Of a stretch of DNA of 64,000 nt, positions 38,201 through 44,504 are shown in pieces. Numbering within the stretch: position 1 is the first letter of the stretch; the number at the start of each line of letters is the position of its first letter. This DNA is from Dendrolimus kikuchii (lineage: Eukaryota; Arthropoda; Insecta; Lepidoptera; Lasiocampidae): the NCBI GenBank assembly GCA_019925095.2, contig CM034408.1:4899001-4963000 (forward strand), written 5' to 3'. Both the position numbers and the translations under genes were made by a program. The notes beneath the pieces are model-generated. The model did not search any database and had not been told where the DNA came from. It saw nothing but the letters and a program-made list of their open reading frames with translations.

Positions 38201-41200
38201 AAGTTTAGTTATGTCTTGAAAGTTATACTTCGTTGAATAACATAGTAGACTTACTAGTTATATGCGGTCGAGCTGCCTGTCGTAAAAGACGACAAAACAG
38301 CCCACAGCTAGGTTGTAGAGTATTCGCCCTTTGGATGGCTACCACCCCTTGTCTAGAGTGTACCGCCACAACAACCTTGAGTTGTGTTCCGATATTAGTG
38401 ACCAGGTTCCAGCGTTCCTTTAAAAAACGGCAGCACATTAGTAACGCCTTTGGTGTTATAAATGTCTATAGGTGATGGTAACCGCTTTCCATCAGGTGGG
38501 CCGTCTGAATGTCTGCTTAACTCATGCAATAAAAAAGACTTCTAATTTTCGTTCGCTGGAAGTTCGAATTTGTATCAGATGAACTATTATTGTATTTTAT
38601 AAATGGCATACACCAAACATTTTAACGGCGGCCACACATTGCTTTACGGGATTGCTCCCTTATACGCGTGGCCACAGGACTATCAACGCACCTGGCTGCC
38701 AACCTCCTGCGATCTCATACGCTCGCCTGATCAAAATGATGTTACGAGGTCGCGAAGACCATAAAGCTACACATAGGCGTCCAGATTCCACAGTCGGCCA
38801 CCCAAACCCCGAAATGGCCATCGAACGCTGATGAATGGCCAATTAAACTGCAGACGAAGCCAACGCAAAACTGGCGTAGGTCATCGGATGCCGCAGAATT
38901 GCCATCGAGAGCCGTTGAGTGACCACCGTTATGCGGGTAGGCTACAACGGCTCCAAACTCTGCTACAGCCGGATAGTCTCCCCCCGAATAGTAGCCGGAG
39001 TAAACAGGTTTCCTCGAGGCCCCAACCTCCTCGCCGTCGCTAATGGCCAAAGAGAAAGAAAACCACAAACACAGAAAAATTTTACGATTGTGCTACTGAG
39101 ATATAAATAGGAATAGATAGATAGATAACTTTATTGTACTGACAACAGAAAAATACAAGAGATAGAACAACGGGCGGCCTTATCGCTAAAAAGCGATCTC
39201 TTCCAGTCAACCCTTGGCAGGGATTGATAGTTTTTTTAATACTGACGGTGGTGCAGTTTATAAATAATGATAAATTATAAGTATACACAATACATATAAA
39301 TACAAAAACACTATAAATATATATACATATATAAACACATACACAATACAAACGTACATAGATATTATAAAATCCTAAGCTGCCATGTCTGTACATAGAA
39401 GCTATTAAAAAAACTGGAAGACACTATATAAACGATGCAATATTTTTTAGATTTCTTGTCTATTTATTGGTTCGTCTGTTTATTCGAGATTCACGTAAAA
39501 ACTACTGGGCCTATTTCGTTGATCGATAGCAAATTCTTAGACTTAAAATCTGCGCTACGTTTTATCGTGGGAATACCGAGAAAATTTTACTGGAAATCAT
39601 TTAAAAGGGCCAGCTTGAAAAAAAATCGCATTTCAATGCGGTTTTTTCACTGGTCGATAACAAATTTTATGTAATAAAATGAGTGATATTTTTGAGCGGT
39701 ATGTAGTTGTTAGGGTGCATAAAAATTAGCTTATTCCGACACAGTTTTCAACTAAACGATAGGTTACATTCTTTTTCTAAATGCTGTGATACGTTGTGTC
39801 CCAGGAATCCCGCGAAAATTTCAAGAAAAGCGTGGACGAGGTCGCGGGCATATCTTAGTATATATAACAGTATCAGGAATTATTATGCACAATAGAAATG
39901 CAAGGTTTTCGAACCTCATTTTTAAAACACTAAGGATTTGGCTAGTCTTATGGCTTATAGGTAGCTAGCTCATTCTAAAGACGCACAACGTGGATAGTAA
40001 AAAGGTTATTGTATAAACAATATGTATATACAGGTGTGTTTAGTCTGTATTTAGTTGACGAGCGACACGTGTTTAGTGACCTGAAGTCATTTGACCTGAC
40101 CGCAATGAACTTGTTCTCGTGAAATAATATTGTTACAACTCAGGTCCCGACAAAAACAAAATCCACCTGCATATCTGAAACAAAACACATTTTATTACCT
40201 ATCGGCATTTAAACTAGTTGTAATTATTTTATGATCCTCTTCTTTTGTTTACTTATCGATTGGCATATGGCCCATTGTATAATTGTACTCTTTTATGGCC
40301 GTTTACGGCCGAGTCAGTAGCCAGGTGTGGCGGATTAAGTCGACTACGATACGGGTACATTGCATTTGTGTAGTATAAAACGATGACCTGATGGAGGGGG
40401 GGTGGCAGTCGAGCAGGAACCACGAGTGAAGCGAGACGTGTGTACTACAGTCGGGAATCTAATAAGTGACGGACTGCACGTTTTATTGAATTACGACCTT
40501 CTGCATCACGTTTGGAGTTGTTGTGTTCGGTTATATTTGTACCTGTGTTATACGTGTTTGTATAGTTCTAATAAGCTCTATAGTAATTCTAACGGCATTT
40601 TAATTCGAGTCTCGCGACTCGTAACAATATTAACTTCTACAACATTTCAAATCTGCAAAAGAAACAATTTCAATTTAAGTTCTTTCAACAAAACTATTCT
40701 AATCAATAAAGTCGATATTGAAAATTAATTAATGTGTCAAAATCAAATTGAGATATATTAATATCAAAACGACTTCTCATTTTCGAGTTGAATTTCCAAA
40801 TTACATTTTAAATTCAGAGCAAAGTCCAATTCTAAAGATGATTAAATTCGTTTCAACAATGCTTCTAAGAAAAGTTCAATTAATACTTTTTGATATAGAA
40901 AGTGTACAATAACAAAAGCTTCGTATTAAGTTTTTTTTTAATCTTTTGGTTACTTAGTGAAAGAACATATATTTATGTTTGCAGGCCTACTTACATTTTT
41001 TTATAAAGCGTGATCTTTGTGATCCCATATTACAGATTTACAGTTCATAAATCTAACGTGAGCATTTTCGTTGTATTTATAGCTAAGAGGGTCTAAATCT
41101 TTAAAACTAAAGCTAGGAGCACACGGTCAGTATTAGTTTGTATGCAGAGCACTATAAGGAGCTGAATTATGTAATAAAACATGTCGTTCTTGTTCTTTAC

Positions 41201-44101
41201 TTTTTAATTCGTGAACACTCGTTACAGCTATTTTTATCAGAGAGCATAATAGATAGAGGACAGCATAGATATTACATGATATTCTCATTTGTTGCCAATT
41301 TAATCATTTAAACTAGAGGAGACACCAGTATAATAGAAAATAAATAAAACTTTGAAAAGGTATTTAAGGTAATTAAAACTGAACTTGGATTTAGTTTAAC
41401 ATACGATTATAAATTGAAGTCACGATGGCGTAATGCCTAGCACATGCGTTTAAAACTCAAAGAGCTCGGATTCGAATCTTGGCCGGGACGCATGCACTAC
41501 CTAGGCAGTTTTTTGACCTAATGTGCATATTATTATAATTACCACGTACTAACAACGGTGAAGGAAAACGTCCTAATGAAACCTGCACATTGAGACAACC
41601 GATGTGTGAAACCTGCCAAGTCATTAGTGGGAGGCTCGAGGACAGCAGTGGGACGTTTATGGTTTAATTTTTTACTTATAAAATTGTAAGGGTCAACGTA
41701 CAGCGTTTTGCTGACTCTGCGGCCTACTTTAGGCTATTGTAATACTAATAGTATAAATAATTCTCACAAATACTTTGTGATTGTGTCGTTACTGAGTTGC
41801 TATTGAGTTGATAGCAACTAAGTTGAACCTAGGGATCAGTATCCAAGCTCAACTACTACGAGAATAAATCCCTGTAAGCAACTAGGTGTATTTTCTTCAC
41901 TCTACTACAAGAAAGCACCAGCACTCCACCAACTACTGCTAACATCCACTATTACAAGCACAAACGAGTGTACGATATAGTAGGGATTTTCTTAAATGTT
42001 TTATTGCATGAGATCAGCAGACAGGCAGACGCCCAACCCGATGAAAAGTGGTTACCATCGCCTATGGACATTTGCAACACCAAAGGTGCTATAAATGCGC
42101 TGCTGCTCTTTTAAGGAATACTAGAATCTGGCAACTAATGCCGGAGCACAACTCAAGGTTGTTATGATGGCATACTCTAGACCAGGGGCGGTAACCATTC
42201 AGACGGGCAAATACCCTACCACCTGGCTGTGGGTTGTTTTGTCGCCTCTCACGACTGGCCGCCCGGCTGCAGGAAATTGTATTCTTTCTACTTACCTGCA
42301 CGGATAAAGTATATATGTTTATATATGTATATACTGTGTATATTGATTTTTGTTACGGCCTTTGTGGTTGAGCGGGCTAAACCTTTGCCGGCGTACCTCA
42401 CTGCAACACAGAGGTTCCGGGTTCGATTCCTGGAATAGTAAATTTCGGAAACGTATTTTCTCCGTTATTTACTATGGTCTGGGTGCCTGGGATCGGCCCC
42501 AGAGTAGTCCGTTGTATATTACCCATAACACAAGCGTAACTTGCTTAATTTGAGGATATACAATGTGTGTGTTTGTCTGCCGATTATGTTTAATTCTAAC
42601 ATTATTTACATATAAAAGAACAATCGTTAATATAACATAATATTCTATTACTTTTAAGATATCAGAATAGTAATAATTTTAATTATTGTATAAACACAAT
42701 TTGACTTCTATTACATATAAAACTTATGACGACGTACTACGATACTCTCGTACAAAATCTGAGGCTGCGATGCTTTACAGGGTGGTAAAAAATTATCCTC
42801 CTTTTTAGTACAAACTATATAAATAAACATTTTGGTAGGTCTGACCTAACCTTTACAATTTACATTCACACGAAAGCTGATTTTTAGTTAAAATGCACTC
42901 TCGATATTTTTTATCTTGCAGGTTTTTTGTTTTCTGAATTCACAAATTGAGTTCACTTGAGTTATATATTGCGTTAGCACTCAGTACTGGCAGTAATGAT
43001 CAATTTTTCTTATCTTTACAACCTTTGGCGTTGAAGAATTTCTTTAGTTTATAAGAGATCTGTGAATACTAAAAAACAATTTGCAGCATGTTATTAGGGA
43101 TCTATGTAGGACAACAGGTGTAACAGTCTTAACAGCCCAGGGTGCGTGTAATATAAATAAATATGATTTAGTACTAAGCTTACCTACTAAACACGTGCAA
43201 ACTGCAAGTCGCATGGAAAATCGAGTAGTTGACAACTCGACAGTAGGATCTACTGAGATACTTTTGTAATATGTCTTAAGTTATCGCGACTAGTACACAT
43301 AATTAAAAACAACGTTTTAACGATTTTAAGCGAAGTATTTTATCGTCCCGATCACTTTCGTGATCACGGCTACTGAAAAGTGGCCGAAACGTCTAAATCG
43401 CTAAAATGTATTTTTAATTGTAAAATACTTGTTATCATTTAACAAAATATCGAAACCGTCTAAAGCCGCTATAATTAGATTGTGGCCCGCGGGCCTTTTG
43501 TCGACCACTGAGCTTTTGTGGGTGGCCCACCTGGCATACTGCCACTTTCCATCATGTGGTTTATCAGCCTCGTCTGCTGTGTATTTTTATGGGAAACGAA
43601 CATCCAAGCAGGAACGGAAAGAGAATATAATTTCCTGCGGCCGGATGGTCTGTTGTAAAAGGCGATAGGGTATTTGACTATCTGGATGGCTACCACCCCT
43701 GGTCTAGAGTATGCCGCTATAGCAATCTTATGTTATGTTCCAGCATTAGTGGCCAGGTTCCAGTATCCCTTTAGTGAGTGGCAGCACATTCTTTGCACTT
43801 CTGGTGTTACAAAAGTCAAAGGTGTTGTGTAGATGTAGAATGTGTTAACGTTGCAATTCTACCTGTTTATGATAATTTTTCTTTCCAGATCCTGGCCCGT
43901 TGCTGTCCGAACCTAAAGAAGCTGGCTCTCCGAGGATGTGAACTCATCGGAGACGATGGCTTAGAAGCTGTCGCTTATTACTGCCGAGGCTTAACGCAAC
44001 TAAACATTCAAGACACTCCGGTGACACTGAGAGGATATAGGGCAGTTAAAAAGTACTGCAAGAGATGTGTAATCGAACATACAAATCCTGGTTTTTGCTG
44101 A
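14068..44101 (+). CDS. Fbxl7: F-box and leucine-rich repeat protein 7 (seven coding exons, join)
   Basis: Join of 14068-14283, 15359-15550, 17705-17849, 20209-20394, 36019-36164, 38009-38182 and 43889-44101: 1272 nt, 423 residues, no internal stop. Fbxl7 proteins are substrate-recognition subunits of SCF (Skp1-Cullin1-F-box) ubiquitin ligases. The Drosophila protein acts in Fat/Hippo growth signalling, reducing the atypical myosin Dachs at the cell cortex. Seen here: a Pro/Arg-rich N-terminus (residues 1-55), an F-box spanning exons 1-2 (about 58-105, with LKILSYLE and CRMARVCRRWARL), then about ten cysteine-containing LRRs (about 150-415, e.g. VEYIDLTDCGCLTDAGL, LKELSVSDC, LRYLNARGC) and the diagnostic C-terminus KRCVIEHTNPGFC. 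From memory the vertebrate protein has a longer N-terminus. The start at 14068 is chosen because TTTTCCAG just upstream looks like an acceptor and AAAATG is a good context. A 5' UTR exon must then lie elsewhere; an upstream coding exon is not excluded. Confidence 0.93.
14445..14590. repeat. Near-perfect tandem duplication, period 76 bp
   Basis: TGGTGTATAATAAATTG starts at 14445 and again at 14521. About 70 bp are identical between copies. Lies in Fbxl7 intron 1 and looks recent. Confidence 0.85.
14701..15012. mobile_element. MITE-D with internal 32-bp inverted repeat
   Basis: GACAAAGATGTCAAGTGTC... (14701-14732) is repeated inverted at 14913-14944 with one mismatch. The right part carries TCGCGAAAACTTAAGAAAAT at 14981-15003. 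Relatives are at 28140-28330, 43270-43425 and 53690-53812. No coding. Confidence 0.5.
15359..15550 (+). CDS. Fbxl7: Fbxl7 coding exon 2 (residues 73-136)
   Basis: Acceptor ATTTTCAG|GTATCA, donor GCT|GTGAGT, phase 0 at both ends. It encodes the second half of the F-box (CRMARVCRRWARL then a conserved W in EAWKRV) and the link to the LRRs. It is GC-rich against AT-rich introns. Confidence 0.9.
15660..15872 (-). mobile_element. RTE-like LINE 3' end, 213 bp, with TSD
   Basis: The (CATA)n run at the left is the (TGTA)n tail on the minus strand, followed by the inverse of the RTE-like C-terminal coding region (KNRRACLTRVMNV-type). TSD TTAGCAGTCTAT lies at 15648-15659 and 15873-15884. Intron 2 of Fbxl7. 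Confidence 0.82.
16136..16391. mobile_element. Foldback MITE, ~55-bp arms
   Basis: The left arm starts AAAACCGAAATGTGTGCTGG and the right arm is its inverse ending near 16391. The arms include GTAGAAGTGAAACTTCAA. About 140 bp of loop contain short internal repeats of GGACAAGTGG. No coding. Confidence 0.75.
16392..17010. other. Intronic repeat-like sequence, no gene
   Basis: Contains TGACCCC and GTGACATCA/GTCACAC phrases that recur near 16560-16670, 16850-16890 and 17110. This suggests a decayed dispersed repeat. Nothing coding. Confidence 0.35.
17011..17051. repeat. Perfect 18-bp hairpin
   Basis: CTATTATTGTATATACTT at 17011-17028 and its exact complement at 17034-17051, with a 5-nt loop. 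Intron 2. Confidence 0.8.
17078..17160 (+). repeat. Repeat F copy 1
   Basis: TTTTTGTCAACCCTACCGAC then ATCGGCAAACCTTCTGCGC. A second copy is at 18617-18690, and a short inverted piece (GCAGAAGGTTTGCCGAT) at 17880-17896 sits 31 bp after exon 3. Confidence 0.6.
17705..17849 (+). CDS. Fbxl7: Fbxl7 coding exon 3 (residues 137-184 plus one base)
   Basis: Acceptor GATTTCAG|GTGACT. Ends in ...HIDLT plus G in phase 1, before a non-canonical donor GCAAGT. Joining to exon 4 restores DLTGCPNVD, which matches the family pattern. The nearest GT alternative (17854) would shift the frame. The first LRRs start here. Confidence 0.88.
17850..17855 (+). promoter_or_regulatory. Fbxl7: GC splice donor (GC-AG intron 3)
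   Basis: TG|GCAAGT keeps every consensus position except +2. Known rare GC-AG introns show this strong-context compensation. The frame and LRR continuity across the junction support its use. Confidence 0.8.
18617..18690 (+). repeat. Repeat F copy 2
   Basis: TTTTTTGTCAACGTTACTGACCGTCG... ATCGGCAAACCTTCTACGCGCGG pattern, about 85-90% like copy 1 by eye. Intron 3. Confidence 0.6.
19055..19592 (+). mobile_element. Helitron-like element, family B
   Basis: Begins TCTATGATATTATAAAATTC and ends GGTATATCCTAG before T. It carries CCGTGTCTGTACATTG near the 5' end and GGGAATTTCAAGTCAAGCGT near the 3' end, shared with 3103, 39360 and 54325. Non-autonomous. Intron 3. Confidence 0.5.
19703..19975. repeat. 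Interspersed repeat, unclassified
   Basis: CTAG at 19703-19706 with a CGCGGTTTCGCTCGG block resembles a Helitron 3' end on the minus strand. The right part is non-coding and ends in (CATA)n. It may be two repeats side by side. Confidence 0.35.
20209..20394 (+). CDS. Fbxl7: Fbxl7 coding exon 4 (residues 185-247)
   Basis: Acceptor TTTTTCAG|GTTGTC completes the Gly codon begun in exon 3. It encodes VEYIDLTDCGCLTDAGL and LQYLYLRRCTLVT (LRR repeats). Donor ACAG|GTAAAG, phase 1. The last ten exon bases and the donor are duplicated 867 bp downstream around a mobile-element insertion. Confidence 0.9.
20385..21267. mobile_element. 851-bp insertion at the exon 4 splice donor with a 16-bp flanking duplication
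   Basis: CTAGTCACAGGTAAAG is present at 20385-20400 (exon end plus donor) and again, exactly, at 21252-21267. The sequence between them (20401-21251) begins AATGCAATCCCGAG and ends, inverted, AATACGATCCCGGG, so short imperfect inverted termini are present, with further TCCCGG/CCCGGGA blocks inside both ends. A SINE-A (20622-20937) sits within it, so the original element was about 530 bp. No coding. The superfamily is unclear: a 16-bp duplication is long for cut-and-paste elements, and there is no poly-A tail at the outer ends. Confidence 0.75.
20622..20937 (+). mobile_element. SINE-A copy, full length, with TSD
   Basis: Starts ATCCGTGCAGGAAC and ends CTCCTGCAATAAAAAGACAT-A-rich. TSD AAAAAACCTAT lies at 20611-20621 and about 20938-20948. 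Nested in the insertion at the exon 4 donor, so younger than it. Confidence 0.78.
21486..21660 (+). pseudogene. Jockey/CR1-like LINE C-terminal remnant
   Basis: Encodes the terminal pattern LGVWNELPAEAVPQRYNTGF of Jockey/CR1-type ORFs, then GTTGCAAATGTCCATAAGCG and GGTAACCGATTTCCA of the shared 3' tail. Truncated at both ends and frameshifted. Confidence 0.6.
21661..21815 (+). repeat. Repeat E copy
   Basis: Inverse of 10292-10480: purine-rich GGATATGGGATAGGGAAGG, then GGATAACCGTTTCACG. Directly abuts the LINE remnant to its left. Confidence 0.55.
21820..22228 (-). pseudogene. Jockey-like LINE 3' fragment, frameshifted
   Basis: The minus strand carries the same C-terminal region as 6028-6793 (CSIWCQR and LPRSTTQRF-type phrases in different frames). 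It ends in the shared tail and a T-run at 21820-21832. At least two frameshifts make it older than 6028-6793. Confidence 0.7.
22406..23362. mobile_element. DNA transposon with 18-bp terminal inverted repeats, 957 bp
   Basis: GGGGTCCAATTCTGCTAT at 22406-22423 and its inverse at 23345-23362 match at 17 of 18 positions. A minus-strand frame at 22797-23042 (with FKLVKTVVRVVPSSHCLYEA and QGALMSAFKQHAQA) has no family I recognise. The 3' half (about 23000-23215) recurs at 35582-35790, so the element is mobile. No clear TSD. Confidence 0.55.
23592..23760 (-). mobile_element. LINE 3' UTR with (TATC)n tail
   Basis: GATAGATAGATAGATAAACACTTTATTG followed by GGCGGTCTTATCGCTAAGAA and GCGATCTCTTCCAGACAACC. 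The same block occurs at 39108-39260. On the minus strand this is a 3' end with a TATC tail. Confidence 0.55.
23830..24060 (+). pseudogene. LINE family D 3' end (ORF C-terminus)
   Basis: Ends in a frame reading NAASILGTLPANSDLESIFYL then stop, very like VASLLGTLPIEDGDLDSVFYL-stop at 52841-52912. Upstream frames are broken. Confidence 0.5.
24171..24498 (+). mobile_element. Helitron-like element, family D
   Basis: A|TCTATATGTATAAAAG at the left and GGGGCCGCTAG|T at the right. Interior phrases are CGGCTGTACCGATTTGG and two copies of GAACCGGTAGGTGGCGCTG. The relative at 46214-46416 is inverted. Non-autonomous. Intron 4. Confidence 0.5.
24610..24905 (-). pseudogene. CR1/Jockey-type LINE C-terminal fragment
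   Basis: The minus strand reads an almost continuous C-terminal RT-ORF region: RNTHILSLLYSVVYPHNPYY then LKERFEFISSSNNLR, then FTVQAIRLWNTLPVNVRQA. RT core missing. A different family from 6028-6793. Confidence 0.6.
24926..25168 (-). mobile_element. SINE-A, short form
   Basis: Starts (minus strand) at GCCAGGTGGTAGGG, the same 5' point as the copy at 44505. Ends in the usual 3' tail with an A/T run. Confidence 0.75.
25608..25925 (+). mobile_element. Helitron, family C, both termini intact
   Basis: A|TCTATATATTAATACGTGAAG at 25608. The 3' hairpin GGTCGAATTTCGACC (25906-25920) is followed by ACTAG|T. Terminal TC, a hairpin just before the CTAG end, and insertion between A and T are the defining Helitron marks. 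318 bp with no Rep/Hel. Inverted copy at 59987-60294. Confidence 0.72.
25926..27458. other. Intron 4 sequence, no gene seen
   Basis: Small chance frames only (for example 26054-26257). CACCACAAATTTGT appears twice (26520-26580), a short local duplication. Nothing else recognised. Confidence 0.45.
27459..27700 (-). mobile_element. SINE-A copy
   Basis: 3' tail at the left (TTATTGCAAGAATTCAGC), truncated at GCGGCCAGGCGG on the 5' side. Immediately followed by a second copy in the same orientation, so the pair lies in tandem. Confidence 0.7.
27701..28092 (-). mobile_element. SINE-A copy interrupted by RTE-like LINE
   Basis: The 3' part is at 27725-27895 and the 5' end (TTCTTGCACGGAT) at 28076-28092. 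The RTE-like fragment 27945-28061 is inserted between. Confidence 0.65.
27945..28061 (+). mobile_element. RTE-like LINE 3' end nested in SINE-A, with TSD
   Basis: C-terminal codons of the RTE-like ORF, then (TGTA)n. TSD TGTATTCTTTTTCA is at 27931-27944 and 28062-28075; its first TGTA may belong to the tail. 117 bp. Confidence 0.8.
28140..28330 (+). mobile_element. MITE-D fragment
   Basis: TTTTCGCGACTAG and later GACAAAGATATCAAGTGTCA and ACCGCCAACTTGTACATTTT match 14701-15012. Confidence 0.45.
28560..28854. other. Intronic sequence left of the minisatellite
   Basis: Dispersed-repeat style non-coding sequence (GGCGCCCTCTAGTAGG). No gene. Confidence 0.35.
28855..29100. repeat. 9-bp minisatellite, stop-free in several frames
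   Basis: Variants of GACCAAATC/GACGAAATC/GACCAATTC repeat for ~245 bp. Because the unit is 9 bp (three codons) and lacks stops, it is open in more than one frame: one reads (T-K-S)n, another (DQIDEID)-like, and the minus strand RFGRIGRFRR-like. I treat it as a repeat, not a gene. Confidence 0.8.
29101..29240 (+). repeat. Dispersed repeat right of the minisatellite
   Basis: CCAGTAGTTTTTCCGTTAAA, then (CAGACGGA)-like units and TTTATAATATTAATAGGGAG. This is a common 3' flank style of Lepidopteran Helitron/SINE-like repeats. The minisatellite may be internal to such an element. Confidence 0.4.
29433..29756 (+). mobile_element. Non-LTR 3' end nested in SINE-A, with TSD
   Basis: TSD AAGAATACAATTTC at 29419-29432 and 29757-29770. 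The 324-bp insert ends GGCCTAGCTGCCAAGCCAT-AAACTTAAATAAAAT, an A-rich tail of LINE type. No frame remains. Confidence 0.72.
29869..30045. mobile_element. hAT-type MITE nested in SINE-A, 8-bp TSD
   Basis: Begins CAGGGGTCACCAA and ends TTGGCGGTCTGG. Flanked by GTCTAGAG (29861-29868) and ATCTAGAG (30046-30053), one mismatch. An 8-bp TSD and CAGGG ends are typical of hAT. 177 bp with no transposase. Confidence 0.7.
30131..30676 (+). repeat. Intronic duplication, copy 1
   Basis: 546 bp, from within SINE-A to GCGTTGCCATGTCG, repeated in direct orientation at 31094-31434 plus 31759-31963. A ~400-bp unrelated spacer (30677-31093) lies between. Confidence 0.8.
30677..31093. other. Spacer between duplicated blocks
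   Basis: AT-rich with A/T homopolymers. Nothing recognised. Confidence 0.45.
31094..31963 (+). repeat. Intronic duplication, copy 2 (split by a 324-bp insert)
   Basis: 31094-31434 and 31759-31963 together match copy 1 closely. The SINE-A 3' part is 31094-31227. The shared SINE-A piece shows the duplication happened after that SINE arrived. Confidence 0.8.
31435..31758 (-). mobile_element. Insert in duplication copy 2, unclassified
   Basis: Absent from copy 1. GTTC flanks it at 31431-31434 and 31759-31762 (4 bp). On the minus strand a broken frame reads LEEGQKMKLEDCALFKYQHN and more, no family recognised. It may be an unknown element or a gene/viral fragment. Confidence 0.45.
31964..32336. 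repeat. Degraded dispersed repeat
   Basis: TCAGTTCAGTAGTTTTTGCGTGAA plus CCGAACAAACGGACAAACAG resemble 3490-3530. The right end has TATAATATTACAGATAT of Helitron family B style. Non-coding. Confidence 0.35.
32708..32912 (-). mobile_element. SINE-C copy
   Basis: Minus-strand tRNA-like head at the right (GTAATGGTTAGCGCACGCGT; box B-like near 32835-32850) and body to the left. Shorter at the 3' end than 5598-5890. Confidence 0.6.
32931..33148 (-). mobile_element. Helitron-like element
   Basis: CTAGCTGCGCCCCGCGATCT at the left is the inverse 3' end. TTTATAATATTTATTATA at the right is the inverse 5' end. Contains TTCAGTAGTTTTTGCGTGAA. Confidence 0.45.
33149..35058. other. Intron 4 sequence, no gene seen
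   Basis: AT-rich. Small open frames (34095-34346, 34748-35017) lack motifs. A GC-richer piece near 34790-34890 may be a decayed element. Confidence 0.4.
35071..35360 (-). mobile_element. R1-clade LINE 3' UTR insertion with TSD
   Basis: Inverse of the 3' UTR of the R1-type element at 56700-56999, nearly identical. TSD ATTGACAGGTCTT at 35059-35071 and 35361-35373. Poly-A (T-run on +) at the left. 5'-truncated within the UTR. The high identity implies recent activity. Confidence 0.85.
35520..35989 (-). mobile_element. SINE-A copy interrupted by DNA-transposon fragment
   Basis: The 3' part (35520-35580) and the 5' part (35790-35989) flank a ~205-bp piece of the element at 22406-23362. The SINE 5' end lies only about 30 bp before exon 5. 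Confidence 0.62.
35582..35790 (+). mobile_element. Fragment of the 18-bp-TIR transposon
   Basis: Matches about 23000-23215 in the same orientation, with shared AGGAAGATCTTCCAGCGAGG, GTACGTTTCGG and ACAGCGCCATCTATTGG. Lacks the terminal repeats. Confidence 0.6.
36019..36164 (+). CDS. Fbxl7: Fbxl7 coding exon 5 (residues 247-295)
   Basis: Acceptor TGTTCTAG|ATGCAG completes the Asp codon. It encodes AGVRWIPSYCALKELSVSDC and LRYLSVAKCTQ, LRRs matching the family. Donor CAG|GTTTGT, phase 0. Two SINE-A copies in the same orientation lie 30 bp before and 48 bp after it. Confidence 0.92.
36212..36521 (-). mobile_element. SINE-A copy, full length
   Basis: Full copy with both ends recognised (TTATTGCATGAG at the left; CTGCACGGA at the right). 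Begins 48 bp after exon 5. Confidence 0.75.
36781..37013. mobile_element. TIR MITE with ~100-bp arms and TA TSD
   Basis: TCGAGCC...CCATTTTAGCGTAAG at the left is inverted at the right with few changes. TA flanks at 36779-36780 and 37014-37015. A TA target suggests the Tc1/mariner group. 233 bp, intron 5. Confidence 0.72.
37632..37832 (-). mobile_element. Helitron-like element, family A, 201 bp
   Basis: Minus strand: A|TCTATACTAATATTATAAAG to GTGTCGCTAG|T. Ends are clean. Non-autonomous. Intron 5. Confidence 0.6.
38009..38182 (+). CDS. Fbxl7: Fbxl7 coding exon 6 (residues 296-353)
   Basis: Acceptor TTCCTCCAG|GTATCA, donor CAG|GTACAT, phase 0. Two LRRs: LRYLNARGCGALGDDGVEAI and LRALDLGATDVSEAGL. 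No frame breaks. Confidence 0.93.
38255..38533 (+). mobile_element. SINE-A copy, diverged
   Basis: Lacks the first ~40 bp. The body and 3' tail (AACTCATGCAATAAAAAAG) are clear, with more substitutions than other copies. Intron 6. Confidence 0.7.
38620..39090. other. GC-richer block, unclassified
   Basis: Clearly GC-richer than its flanks. The minus frame at 38742-39068 is open for 108 codons but has no motif I recognise. Probably part of an old mobile element. No ends found. Confidence 0.3.
39108..39260 (-). mobile_element. LINE 3' UTR with (TATC)n tail
   Basis: GATAGATAGATAGATAACTTT, then GGGCGGCCTTATCGCTAAAA and GCGATCTCTTCCAG, as at 23592-23760. Confidence 0.55.
39360..39858 (+). mobile_element. 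Helitron-like element, family B
   Basis: GATATTATAAAATCCTAAGC to GGCATATCTTAGT. The 3' CTAG is mutated to CTTAG. Shares the interior with 19055-19592. Confidence 0.48.
40131..40626 (+). mobile_element. Solo LTR, 496 bp, 4-bp TSD
   Basis: TGTTACAACTC...GACTCGTAACA, TG...CA ends, flanked by ATAT at 40127-40130 and 40627-40630. A TATA-like TATAAAACG lies at about 40374. It matches 49717-50224 in opposite orientation. No internal retroelement sequence, so it is a recombination product. Intron 6. Confidence 0.78.
40640..41423. other. Intron 6 sequence, no gene seen
   Basis: AT-rich with nothing recognised. Confidence 0.45.
41424..41670 (+). mobile_element. SINE-C copy
   Basis: tRNA-like head with box A-like GGCGTAATGCCTAGC and box B-like GGATTCGAATCTTGG, then the shared body, ending CAGCAGTGGGACGTTTATGG. 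Confidence 0.65.
42000..42305 (-). mobile_element. SINE-A copy, full length
   Basis: TTTATTGCATGAGATCAGCAG to CCTGCACGGAT. Both family ends are present. Intron 6. Confidence 0.75.
42352..42592 (+). mobile_element. SINE-B copy
   Basis: Head TTTGTGGTTGAGCGGGCTAA (box A-like) and GGGTTCGATTCC (box B), body TACTATGGTCTGGGTGCCTG, end GTTTGTCTGCCGATTA. Close to 57480-57722. Confidence 0.7.
42593..43269. other. Intron 6 sequence, no gene seen
   Basis: AT-rich. The frame at 43081-43269 has no motif. Confidence 0.45.
43270..43425 (+). mobile_element. MITE-D fragment
   Basis: CTTAAGTTATCGCGACTAGT, then GTGATCACGGCTACTGAAAA and GTGGCCGAAACGTC, as in the other MITE-D copies. Confidence 0.45.
43608..43820 (+). 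mobile_element. SINE-A copy, 3'-decayed
   Basis: GCAGGAACGGAAAGAGAATA onward. The 3' tail is lost beyond the GGTGTTACAAAAG point. Ends ~70 bp before the exon 7 acceptor. Confidence 0.68.
43889..44101 (+). CDS. Fbxl7: Fbxl7 coding exon 7 and stop (residues 354-423)
   Basis: Acceptor TTCTTTCCAG|ATCCTG. Encodes LKKLALRGCELIGDDGL, LTQLNIQDTPVTLRG, then the diagnostic terminal KRCVIEHTNPGFC and TGA at 44099-44101. The C-terminus is the most conserved part of the family and fixes the identification. Confidence 0.94.
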   Translation: MLARCCPNLKKLALRGCELIGDDGLEAVAYYCRGLTQLNIQDTPVTLRGYRAVKKYCKRCVIEHTNPGFC

Positions 44102-44344
44102 TAATTTGATAGACAAACTTTTTAGCATGGCTGTGGTTTAATCGTTTCCGCATTGACACTAGTTCACTGGGCATTGGGTGCTTTCTAGTTCGTTGGGCAG
44201 CAAAGACTCTGGAATCGATTCCAGATGTTATTTACTCTACCTATGTTTCTGCCAATATAACGAAATCTGGTAGTTCTTTAAACAAAATGGCCCAAGTCCA
44301 AATTATATTATAGATATATAATTATATTATATTATATATATAAT

Positions 44345-44491
44345 GTCAGGAGCCTTAAGAACAGACGAGCTTGCATGACAAGAGTTATGAATGTCAAAGA
44401 GGCAAGTGAGGTGTGTAAGAATAAGCCTAAATGGCACTCTGTTGTTCGTGCCTACCCCGCGAGGGAACTGGCGTGAAGTTATGTATGTATG
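44345..44491 (+). mobile_element. RTE-like LINE 3' end
   Basis: RTE-like C-terminal codons, then GTGAAGTTATGTATGTATG. TATATAAT flanks at 44337-44344 and 44492-44499 (at least 8 bp, in AT-rich sequence). 243 bp after the Fbxl7 stop, so it may lie in its 3' UTR. Confidence 0.7.
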
Positions 44492-44504
44492 TATATAATT
44501 ATTT